Shown: in pieces, positions 1 through 9,427 of the stretch
Numbering within the stretch: the stretch's first letter is position 1
Layout of the letters: the number at the start of each line of letters is the position of its first letter
From: Rhodospirillaceae bacterium
Lineage (GTDB): Bacteria > Pseudomonadota > Alphaproteobacteria > Rhodospirillales > Casp-alpha2
Length of the DNA: 33,082 nucleotides
Reading direction: 5' to 3'
Assembly: GCA_002706405.1 (NCBI GenBank)
Contig: PALN01000039.1
Location: 1 to 33,082, forward strand
Program-made: the position numbers and the translations under genes
Notes under the pieces: model-generated
Told to the model about the DNA's origin: nothing
The model's database searches: none
What the model saw: the letters and a program-made list of their open reading frames with translations, nothing else

Positions 1-3
1 ACG

Positions 4-510
4 GTGACCAACAAAGAGACGTTCTTCGGCGACAACGAGATCATCGTGTCGAAGACCGATCTCAAGGGCCACATCACCTATGCGAACGATGTGTTCCTGG
101 ATATCGCCGGCTATACCGAGTCCGAAGTTCTCGGCAAGCCGCATAACATCATCCGCCATCCGTACATGCCCAGATGCATCTACAAGCTGTTGTGGGAGAC
201 GATCGCCGCAGGCGATGAAATCTTCGGCTACATCATGAACCGCTGCAAGAACGGCGACCATTACTGGGTGCTGGCCCATGTCACGCCGTCGCGCAACGAT
301 GCGGGCGAGATCGTCGGTTATCATTCCAACCGCCGCGTGCCGAGCCGCAAGATTCTCGATGAGACGATCTTGCCGCTGTACGAGCAGCTGCGGCGGAAGG
401 AGGGCAGCTTCGACAACCGCAAGGATGGCATGAACGCGGCCTTCGACGACATCACCCGGATGTTGCAAAGCAAGGGCGTCGCTTACGACGAATTTATCGC
501 CAGGCTGTAA
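4..510 (+). CDS. Aer-like PAS sensor protein, copy 1 (start possibly upstream of window)
   Basis: Single PAS domain of the Aer aerotaxis type, about 168 residues, with no membrane segment and no signalling domain of its own. Recognisable Aer features are the TDLKGHITYAND start of the PAS core (residues 18-29), the RHPxMP segment (51-56), and RCKNGDHYW before the last strands. In E. coli Aer this fold binds FAD and senses redox state. Here the Asp of RHPDMP is Tyr54 (codon TAC at 163-165); copy 2 at 2051 keeps Asp60. A short helical tail ending in GVAYDEFIARL is shared with copy 2. The GTG at position 4 gives a protein about six residues shorter than copy 2 at the N-terminus, so the real start may lie just left of the window. 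A soluble chemoreceptor follows 70 bp downstream and is the probable partner. Family assignment is firm; the split-receptor role is inferred. Confidence 0.85.
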   Translation: MTNKETFFGDNEIIVSKTDLKGHITYANDVFLDIAGYTESEVLGKPHNIIRHPYMPRCIYKLLWETIAAGDEIFGYIMNRCKNGDHYWVLAHVTPSRNDAGEIVGYHSNRRVPSRKILDETILPLYEQLRRKEGSFDNRKDGMNAAFDDITRMLQSKGVAYDEFIARL

Positions 511-580
511 GGCAGGCCGACAGCCGCATCGTCGGGGCTGAACCGTTTCACAACGATTAGAATACTTTGAGGGAACCGGG

Positions 581-1747
581 ATGTTCATCTTTAACGCCAG
601 TCCGACCAAGGGCAATCTCATCAGCCAGGCCCTGAAGGTCTGCGAATCCGTTTCCAACGGCGATTTCGAGGCGCGAATCATCGGCATCAGCGGCAAGCAG
701 GGCGAAGTTGCCGAGCTGTGCCACGCGATCAATCGGCTGATCGACCGAACGGACGCCTATGTTCGGGAATCCACCGCGAGCCTGGAATACGTCAGCAAGA
801 ACAAGTATTTCCGACGGATTCAGGAGCCGGGTATGTTGGGGGCCTACCTGACCGCGGCCCGCTCCATCAACGCGGCCACGCAATCGATGGAAGACCGCAT
901 CGCGGATTTTCAGGCTGTGGTCGGCGAATTCGAGACGACCATGCAGGGCGTGACGGAGACCGTGTCATCGGCGTCGACCGAGCTTGAATCGTCGGCCAAT
1001 GCCATGAACGTGACCGCCGGATCGACCAGCGAACAGGCGGCCACTGTCGCGGCGGCGGCCGAGGAAGCCTCGGTCAACGTAGAAACGGTTGCTGCCGCGG
1101 CGGAGCAGTTGTCGAATTCGATCACCGAGATCGGGCGCCAGGTCAGCAACTCGTCGGACGTCGCCCGGGCGGCCGTCGAACGGGCCCGCGACGCGGACGA
1201 AAAGATCGCCGGTCTGACCGAAGCCTCGCAGCGGATCGGCGAGGTTCTGGGCCTGATCACGGATATCGCGAACCAGACCAACCTTCTGGCGCTGAACGCG
1301 ACCATCGAAGCGGCGCGGGCGGGTGAAGCCGGCAAGGGCTTTGCCGTGGTCGCCGCCGAGGTCAAGAACCTCGCCAACCAAACGGCTAAGGCGACCGACG
1401 AGATTTCCCTGCAGATTGACAACATTCAGTCCGTCACGGGCGAAACGGTCGACGCGATCAAGGAAATCAACCGAACCATCAGCCAGATCGAAGAAACATC
1501 AACCGCGATTTCCGCCGCCGTCGAAGAGCAGGACGCGGCGACCAAGGAAATCGCCGTCAACGTGGAGCAGGCGGCGGTCGGTACGGCCGAAGTCACGAGC
1601 AACGTATCCCTGGTTACACAGGGGGCACAGGAAACCGGCGAGGCCGCCGGTCAGGTTCTCAGTGCTTCAAGTGAACTGGCGAAGCAGTCGACGGTTCTGG
1701 AGATGGAAGTGCGCAACTTCCTGGAGCGGCTGCGGGCCGTGGTCTGA
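581..1747 (+). CDS. Soluble methyl-accepting chemotaxis protein, copy 1
   Basis: Chemoreceptor of 388 residues with no transmembrane segment or signal peptide, so it should be cytoplasmic. The N-terminal ~110 residues look HAMP-like, perhaps two in tandem ([17 protein letters not shown], then [15 protein letters not shown]). After that comes a long alanine-rich coiled coil with the MCP hairpin tip around residues 215-270 ([21 protein letters not shown], then [14 protein letters not shown]). It ends at ERLRAVV with no CheR-tethering pentapeptide. It would relay to CheA/CheW. It carries no sensory domain, so the PAS protein encoded 70 bp upstream is the likely input, equivalent to E. coli Aer cut between PAS and HAMP. 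A purine-rich site (GAGGGAA) precedes the ATG. Closely similar to the gene at 2679. Confidence 0.93.
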   Translation: MFIFNASPTKGNLISQALKVCESVSNGDFEARIIGISGKQGEVAELCHAINRLIDRTDAYVRESTASLEYVSKNKYFRRIQEPGMLGAYLTAARSINAATQSMEDRIADFQAVVGEFETTMQGVTETVSSASTELESSANAMNVTAGSTSEQAATVAAAAEEASVNVETVAAAAEQLSNSITEIGRQVSNSSDVARAAVERARDADEKIAGLTEASQRIGEVLGLITDIANQTNLLALNATIEAARAGEAGKGFAVVAAEVKNLANQTAKATDEISLQIDNIQSVTGETVDAIKEINRTISQIEETSTAISAAVEEQDAATKEIAVNVEQAAVGTAEVTSNVSLVTQGAQETGEAAGQVLSASSELAKQSTVLEMEVRNFLERLRAVV

Positions 1748-2050
1748 GCGCCGCCGCCTAGCGTGTGCGGCCGCCCCGCGGCCAATGGGCGGAACAGGCG
1801 TCGGTCGGAAAACTGAATCGATTGTCCCGCAGGCCCCTCGATCTTGGTCGTATACGACTTTGGTCAATATTATATCTAGTTTAAACCATATATATAATGT
1901 GGATAATCGCCCTTGCTCATCGGGAGGCGGTCGGCTTTGCAATGGCGGGCTGCTTTGCGGTGCGGTGCGAGACTTCCCGCCAGGCATGGCCGGGAGCAGG
2001 AGAACCGCGTCTGCGCCCCGCGCGGACGTTTTTGATACTGAGGAGACGAC
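1748..2050. other. 303-bp intergenic region with AT-rich promoter-like stretch
   Basis: Between chemoreceptor copy 1 and PAS copy 2. It holds a perfect 12-bp palindrome GTCGTATACGAC (1847-1858), then a strongly AT-rich stretch (about 1861-1910) unlike the GC-rich surroundings, as expected of a promoter. I could not fix one sigma factor: a loosely flagellar/chemotaxis-like TAAA...GTGGATAA arrangement is present but its spacing is about two bases short. A small reading frame starting at 1897 looks accidental. Confidence 0.5.
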
Positions 2051-2575
2051 ATGACCAAAGCCGTCAGCTTGACCGGCAAGGAGATTAGCTTCGGAGAAGA
2101 CGAGATCATTGTCTCTAAGACCGACCTGAAAGGCCGGATTACCTACGCCAACGACGTGTTTCTGCGGGTTTCAGGATATCGCGAATCCGAAGTGCTCGGA
2201 CAACCGCACAGTCTGATTCGCCATCCCGACATGCCTCGGTGCGTGTTCAAGCTGCTGTGGGATGACATTACCGCCGGTTCGGAGGTCTTCGCTTATGTGG
2301 TCAACCGCTGCAAGAACGGTGACCATTACTGGGTGCTGGCCCATGTCACGCCGTCGCGGGGCGAAGACGGCCAGATCATCGGCTACCATTCGAACCGCCG
2401 GGTGCCCGACCGTGAGACGTTGGAGCGCGCCATCGTGCCGCTCTACCGCGATCTGAAGGCCAAGGAAGACAGCTTCGACAATCGTAAGGAAGGCATGAAT
2501 GCGGCCTTCGGCGATATCACCGCCCTGCTGCACAGCAAGGGCGTTGCCTACGATGAGTTCATCGCCACGCTGTAA
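2051..2575 (+). CDS. Aer-like PAS sensor protein, copy 2
   Basis: PAS-only protein of 174 residues, the tandem paralogue of the gene at 4-510. Residue numbering matches E. coli Aer: Asn34, Arg57, His58 and Asp60 fall at the same positions (TYAND and RHPDMP motifs), and these positions are linked to FAD binding in Aer. The second half holds VNRCKNGDHYWVLAHVTPS, typical of Aer-type PAS domains, and a conserved C-terminal helical tail (DSFDNRKEGMNAAF ... GVAYDEFIATL). No membrane segment. It precedes a soluble chemoreceptor, which supports a split aerotaxis or redox-taxis receptor. Presence of flavin and partner contact are inferred. Confidence 0.9.
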   Translation: MTKAVSLTGKEISFGEDEIIVSKTDLKGRITYANDVFLRVSGYRESEVLGQPHSLIRHPDMPRCVFKLLWDDITAGSEVFAYVVNRCKNGDHYWVLAHVTPSRGEDGQIIGYHSNRRVPDRETLERAIVPLYRDLKAKEDSFDNRKEGMNAAFGDITALLHSKGVAYDEFIATL

Positions 2576-2663
2576 GCGCCCATCCATTTAAGTCATCGCA
2601 GGCCATCGCTCCTGCCCGGGACGCCCCGCCGGCATGCCCGTTTCGATCCACCAAAGCCCAGCC

Positions 2664-2670
2664 GAAGGAA
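2664..2670 (+). promoter_or_regulatory. Ribosome binding site deciding the GTG start of chemoreceptor copy 2
   Basis: GAAGGAA lies 8 bases before the GTG at 2679. The upstream ATG at 2634 would add 15 residues that have no counterpart in copy 1. With the GTG, both chemoreceptors begin (M/V)FI and have nearly the same length. Confidence 0.75.
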
Positions 2671-2678
2671 TTTCACTC

Positions 2679-3845
2679 GTGTTCATTTCGAGAGCCAACA
2701 AGAGCCGGAAGGCCTACATCGCGAAAGCGTTGAAAGTTTGCGAAGCCGTTGCCGATGGCGATTTCGAGGCCCGTATCATCGGTATCGATGACAGCGCCGG
2801 CGACGTGGCGGCATTGTGTCACGCCATCAATCGCCTGATCGATCGCACGGACGCCTACGTTCGCGAGTCCACCGCCAGTCTGAAATATGTAAGCCAGAAC
2901 AAATACTTCCGGCGAATCCAGGAGCGCGGCATGGTGGGGGCTTTCCGGACCGCGTCGCGGACCATCAATGAAGCGACCCAATCCATGCAGGATCGCATCA
3001 ACGCCTTTCGCGACGTGACCAACGACTTCGAGGCGCGCATGGGCGGTGTGACGCAGGCCGTGTCCGCGGCCTCGACGGAACTTGAATCCTCGGCCAATGC
3101 GATGAACGAGACGGCGTCGGCGACCAGTGAACAGGCGACGACCGCCGCCGGCGCGGCCGACCGCGCGACCGCCAACGCCCAGACCGTCGCCTCGGCGGCG
3201 GAGGAGCTGTCGAGCTCGATTTCCGAGATCGGCCGCCAGGTCACCCATTCCACAACGATATCCCATTCGGCCGTGGGCCATGCCCGCGAAGCCGACAAGC
3301 GCATCGAGAATCTGTCCCAGGGATCGCAGCGCATCGGTGAGGTGCTGAAGCTGATCGCCGACATCGCGGATCAGACCAATCTTCTGGCGCTGAACGCGAC
3401 CATCGAGGCGGCGCGCGCCGGAGAGGCCGGGAAGGGCTTCGCCGTGGTCGCCGGCGAGGTCAAGAACCTGGCCAATCAGACCGCCAAAGCCACGGACGAC
3501 ATCGCGGCGCAGGTCGAGAACATCCAGGCCGTCACCGCTGAAACGATTGATGCAATCGCCCAGATCAGCGCCACCATCGATCAGATGGAGGAAGCGGCCA
3601 CCGCCATTTCCGCCGCCATCGAGGAACAGGACGCGGCGACCCGGGAAATCGCCGTCAATGTGGAGCAGGCCGCCGCCGGTACGGCGGAAGTCACCCACAA
3701 CGTTTCCCTGGTGACCGAAGGGGCGCAGGAAACCGGATCCGCCGCCCAACAGGTGCTGGGGGCGTCGAGCGAGCTCGCGCGTCAGTCGACGGTCCTGGAA
3801 ACCGAGGTCCGGGGCTTCCTGGAACGTCTGCGCGCGGTTCTCTAG
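2679..3845 (+). CDS. Soluble methyl-accepting chemotaxis protein, copy 2
   Basis: Cytoplasmic chemoreceptor of 388 residues, paralogous over its whole length to the one at 581. Same layout: HAMP-like N-terminus ([17 protein letters not shown]), coiled coil, and the MCP tip ([21 protein letters not shown] ... [20 protein letters not shown]). It ends FLERLRAVL with no CheR pentapeptide and has no transmembrane segment. GTG start chosen from the ribosome site at 2664 and alignment with copy 1. The PAS gene ends 103 bp upstream and is the likely sensory partner. It runs convergently into gcvP: the stop codons are only six bases apart and sit in a small inverted repeat (TAGCCGGGGCTA, 3843-3854), leaving no room for a separate terminator. 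Confidence 0.93.
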   Translation: MFISRANKSRKAYIAKALKVCEAVADGDFEARIIGIDDSAGDVAALCHAINRLIDRTDAYVRESTASLKYVSQNKYFRRIQERGMVGAFRTASRTINEATQSMQDRINAFRDVTNDFEARMGGVTQAVSAASTELESSANAMNETASATSEQATTAAGAADRATANAQTVASAAEELSSSISEIGRQVTHSTTISHSAVGHAREADKRIENLSQGSQRIGEVLKLIADIADQTNLLALNATIEAARAGEAGKGFAVVAGEVKNLANQTAKATDDIAAQVENIQAVTAETIDAIAQISATIDQMEEAATAISAAIEEQDAATREIAVNVEQAAAGTAEVTHNVSLVTEGAQETGSAAQQVLGASSELARQSTVLETEVRGFLERLRAVL

Positions 3846-3851
3846 CCGGGG

Positions 3852-6719
<2,868 letters not shown>

Positions 6720-6759
6720 GGCTGCGGTTCCTTCGTGGTTTACGTTTGCCGGGTGGCGA

Positions 6760-7134
6760 TCAGCCCAGATCGACCAGCAGGGCGCGATAGGCGATGTCGT
6801 CGAGCATCTCGTCCATCTGCGACAGGTCGTCGGGCTTGATCTTGAAGAACCAACCGGCCCCTTCCGGATCGGAATTGACCAGCGACGGGTCATCGGCCAG
6901 AGCCTGGTTGCCCTCGACGATTTCGCCCGTCAGGGGAGCGTAGACTTCGCTCGCGGCCTTGACCGATTCGACCACGGCGGCCTCGGCCCCGGCATCGAAC
7001 TGGGTACCTGCTTCGGGGACTTCGACGAAGACGACGTCCCCCAGTTGTTCCTGTGCGTAATTGGTGATGCCGACGGTGGCGACGTCGCCGTCCAGACGGA
7101 TCCATTCGTGGTCCTTGGTGTACTTCACGCTCAT
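6760..7134 (-). CDS. gcvH: Glycine cleavage system H-protein
   Basis: Lipoyl carrier protein of 124 residues that shuttles the aminomethyl group between P-, T- and L-proteins. The lipoylated lysine is Lys59 in [18 protein letters not shown], the classic H-protein site. N-terminus [10 protein letters not shown] and C-terminus FFKIK are also characteristic. Middle gene of the gcvTHP operon. The start is supported by a purine-rich CAGGGAGA site. No L-protein (lipoamide dehydrogenase) is encoded here; it is usually shared with other complexes. Confidence 0.97.
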   Translation of the reverse strand: MSVKYTKDHEWIRLDGDVATVGITNYAQEQLGDVVFVEVPEAGTQFDAGAEAAVVESVKAASEVYAPLTGEIVEGNQALADDPSLVNSDPEGAGWFFKIKPDDLSQMDEMLDDIAYRALLVDLG

Positions 7135-7187
7135 ACCGGTCTCCCTGCCTTGAGTATTCGGTTGTTGGTTGGTCGGTTATTGGTCGG

Positions 7188-8297
7188 TCAGTCTTTGACG
7201 TAATTCTGTTTGACGAAGGGCGGTTTGACGACCTCCGCCGGTTGCGCCTTGCCGCGCACCATCAGGTTGACCCGCGTCCCCGGTTCGGCCAGGTCCGTGC
7301 GCAGGTAGCCCATGGCGATGGGGCCGTCGACGGTGGGGCCGAATCCGCCCGAGGTCACGATGCCGGCGGCGGCGCCGTCCAGGTCCTGGATTTCCGTGCC
7401 GCCGCGGGCCGGGGCCCGGCCGTCGGGGATCAGGCCGACGCGCTTGCGCGCCGTGCCGTCCTTGATTTGGCCCAGGATCACGTCCGCCCCCGGAAAGCCG
7501 CCTTCGGCCCGCCGGCGCTTGCCGATGGTCCAGTTGAGCGCGGCCTCGACGGGCGTCGTGGTTTCGTCGATGTCGTTGCCATACAGGCAAAGTCCGGCCT
7601 CAAGCCGCAGCGAATCACGGGCGCCCAGGCCGATCGGCATGACTTCATGCTCCGACAGCAGCAGCCGGGCGAAGGCGTCGGCATCCTTGTTGGGAATCGA
7701 TATTTCGTAACCGTCCTCGCCGGTGTAGCCGGATCGGGTGATGAAACAAGGGATGTCGTTGATGCGGAGGGCTTGGCCTGTCAGGAATACCATGTGGCGC
7801 ACCGCCGGTGCGTAGCGGGCCAGAACCTCGGCCGCCTTGGGGCCCTGCAGGGCAAGCAGCGCGTGGTCTTCGATGATCTCCAGCTTGGCGTCCGTCAGAT
7901 TGGCCTGCATATGGGCGAAATCGGCGTCCTTACAGGCGGCATTGACCACGATATAGAGCGAATCACCGCAATGGGTGACCATCAGGTCATCGCGGATGCC
8001 GCCCTTGTCGTTGGTCAAAAGGGTGTAGCGCATGTTGCCGGCGCCGAGCCCGACGATATCGCCCGGCACCAGAGTTTCCAGGGCTTCCGCCGCTTTTGAT
8101 CCCTGCAGCCGCGCCTGGCCCATATGGGACACATCGAACAGGCCGGCCTGGGATCGGGTGTGCAGATGTTCCTGCAGCACGCCGGCTTTGTACTGCACGG
8201 GCATGGAATAGCCGGCGAAGGGCACCATCTTGGCGCCGTACTCGTGGTGGAGCTGATCCAGCGGCGTGGTCTTCAGGTTGTTCGTAGTGTCGGCCAT
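7188..8297 (-). CDS. gcvT: Aminomethyltransferase, glycine cleavage T-protein
   Basis: Tetrahydrofolate-dependent T-protein of 369 residues. It releases ammonia from aminomethyl-GcvH and makes methylene-THF. Typical segments are MVPFAGYSMPVQY near the N-terminus, AGLFDVSHMGQ (51-61), GGIRDDLMVT with the catalytic Asp at about 103, and SGYTGEDGYEI in mid-protein. A strong Shine-Dalgarno GGGGAGG stands six bases before the ATG. First gene of the operon, behind a leader of about 310 bases containing the tandem glycine riboswitch. A 9-base direct repeat lies in the 53-bp gap to gcvH. Confidence 0.97.
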   Translation of the reverse strand: MADTTNNLKTTPLDQLHHEYGAKMVPFAGYSMPVQYKAGVLQEHLHTRSQAGLFDVSHMGQARLQGSKAAEALETLVPGDIVGLGAGNMRYTLLTNDKGGIRDDLMVTHCGDSLYIVVNAACKDADFAHMQANLTDAKLEIIEDHALLALQGPKAAEVLARYAPAVRHMVFLTGQALRINDIPCFITRSGYTGEDGYEISIPNKDADAFARLLLSEHEVMPIGLGARDSLRLEAGLCLYGNDIDETTTPVEAALNWTIGKRRRAEGGFPGADVILGQIKDGTARKRVGLIPDGRAPARGGTEIQDLDGAAAGIVTSGGFGPTVDGPIAMGYLRTDLAEPGTRVNLMVRGKAQPAEVVKPPFVKQNYVKD

Positions 8298-8358
8298 TGG
8301 AGCCTCCCCGGGCTTGGTCCTAAGGCGCCGCCCGAAAGACGAGACGGCAGGGTTTAAC

Positions 8359-8392
8359 GGCGTCCCAACGGCAAAACCACCGTTTGAACGCC
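8359..8392 (-). other. Nested hairpin between glycine riboswitch and gcvT, candidate expression platform
   Basis: On the - strand, GGCGT (8388-8392) pairs with ACGCC (8359-8363), and inside it AACGG (8380-8384) pairs with CCGTT (8367-8371). No T-run follows, so it is not a plain terminator. It lies directly after the second aptamer and before the gcvT ribosome site, where a switching element would be expected. Function inferred. Confidence 0.4.
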
Positions 8393-8595
8393 CCCTCTGT
8401 CTCGGAACCTGAAAGATTGACCGGCGCGATTGATGTCGCCGGCTTACATCTTCGGTGGGGCACGGCCAATTGCATCGGCCAGCCTGCCCACTTTCCAGAG
8501 CCTCATCCTGCTGCGGTCCGGGTGCCTGAGAGTTTCCGGGGCGGTTGCTCCTTCGGCGCCAGCCTGTATTCGGCCGGACTCTCCCACAGCGATCA
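8390..8595 (-). ncRNA. Tandem glycine riboswitch upstream of gcvTHP
   Basis: Read on the - strand, the first aptamer has GGGAGAGTCC, then GCGCCGAAGGAGCAACC, then GGAAACTCTCAGGCACC. A short linker leads to a second aptamer with GGCTCTGGAAAG, CACCGAAGATGTAAGCC and AATCTTTCAGGTTCCGAGACAGAG. These are the conserved cores of the gcvT/glycine riboswitch, in the usual two-aptamer arrangement. P1 of aptamer 2 is visible as CTCTG/CAGAG (- strand; 8496-8500 pairing with 8395-8399). In this family glycine binding raises expression of the cleavage genes downstream. Aptamer 1 covers roughly 8520-8595 and aptamer 2 roughly 8393-8515. Confidence 0.93.
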
Positions 8596-8614
8596 ACTGA
8601 GGATGTCGTCCCTC

Positions 8615-8642
8615 ATTGTATCGACGGCGGGGCCGAGGTCAA
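8615..8642 (-). promoter_or_regulatory. Probable promoter of the gcvTHP operon
   Basis: TTGACC (8637-8642), 16-base spacer, TACAAT (8615-8620) on the - strand, five of six matches in each box to the sigma70 consensus. The predicted start at about 8608 falls just before the first glycine aptamer, which fits the layout. Confidence 0.75.
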
Positions 8643-8699
8643 CCGCGACCTCTCGGCATGTGGCGGAAGAGAGAACGGGGAATGGGCCAAGGTCGGCGC

Positions 8700-9308
8700 C
8701 TAAAGGCGCGGGCGGCGGTCCTGACGGTTCATTTCCAGCTGCTCGCGATTGATCACCAGACCGACCAGGATTCGATAATTCTTTCCCGTCTGACCCGCCT
8801 GGATCGGCAGAATCAGCGGCACGGGATCACTGGCGATTTCGCGTCGGGTTTCGTTTTCGGCGAAGGTCACATCGATAGTGAAAGCTTCGCGGTAGAGAAC
8901 CTTGTTGGCGCGGTCGGTGACGGAGACGAAGAATTCGATCTGGGTTTTGCGATCCTTGTTGGCGGGGCCGCGCACGGCGTCCATGTAGGTGGTGACGGCA
9001 ACCTTCATCGTTCCCGCGTGAGTGCTGCGGTCGACGCTCGAATCGCAAACCAGGGAGACCTTGGTGACGATGATCTCGTTGTCGATGTCGATCAGGTCGC
9101 GGCCGGGCCCCGGCTGATAGGTCAGGCGGCGGGAGGCGTCGGCCAGGATGTTCTGCGGCGGACAGGCCAGCTGGACCTTGCCGGCGACGGTGTTCATCAC
9201 GCTGTCGGTCAGGCTGCTGCAGGCGCTTAAGGGCAAGACGAAGAGCAGCCCGATGACGAGGCCGATGGGGGCGCGGAAACGGGTGAGGGCGCTGGGAAGC
9301 TCGGGCAT
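8700..9308 (-). CDS. Putative outer-membrane-type lipoprotein of unknown function
   Basis: Protein of 202 residues with a lipoprotein signal: hydrophobic stretch at about 14-27 and lipobox PLSAC with Cys30. The mature part is polar and beta-rich with no motif I recognise. Segments such as IDNEIIVTKVSLVCD and TQIEFFVSVTDRANKVLYRE suggest a small beta-sandwich. Two cysteines (in LACPPQN and LVCDSS) could form a disulfide. It lies 119 bp downstream of the repeat protein that starts at 11203, so the two may be co-transcribed as an envelope pair. No function assigned. Confidence 0.8.
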   Translation of the reverse strand: MPELPSALTRFRAPIGLVIGLLFVLPLSACSSLTDSVMNTVAGKVQLACPPQNILADASRRLTYQPGPGRDLIDIDNEIIVTKVSLVCDSSVDRSTHAGTMKVAVTTYMDAVRGPANKDRKTQIEFFVSVTDRANKVLYREAFTIDVTFAENETRREIASDPVPLILPIQAGQTGKNYRILVGLVINREQLEMNRQDRRPRL

Positions 9309-9427
9309 CGGGGGCTCCGTCTGTTCGCTTGGTCGGGCGCCCGGCAGATGGGCAGGACGCGGGGGAATCTAATGGACCGGCGTCCGGGCGGCAAGCCCGC
9401 CTGCCCGCGCCGCGGGGATGGACGGGA

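Noticed and set aside
1897..2088. 63-codon frame in the gap between the receptor units
   Set aside because: Runs into the PAS gene in another frame, no ribosome site, no recognisable sequence.
2673..3749. 358-codon frame opposite chemoreceptor copy 2
   Set aside because: Gly/Arg-rich reverse reading of the alanine-rich coiled coil.
6720..6893. N-terminal extension of gcvP
   Set aside because: Lies over gcvH in another frame; the ATG at 6719 has a ribosome site and gives the normal length.
9309..9427. GC hairpin GGCGG/CCGCC between lipoprotein and repeat-protein genes as a terminator
   Set aside because: Stem of about five pairs and no T-run; would be common by chance at this GC content.
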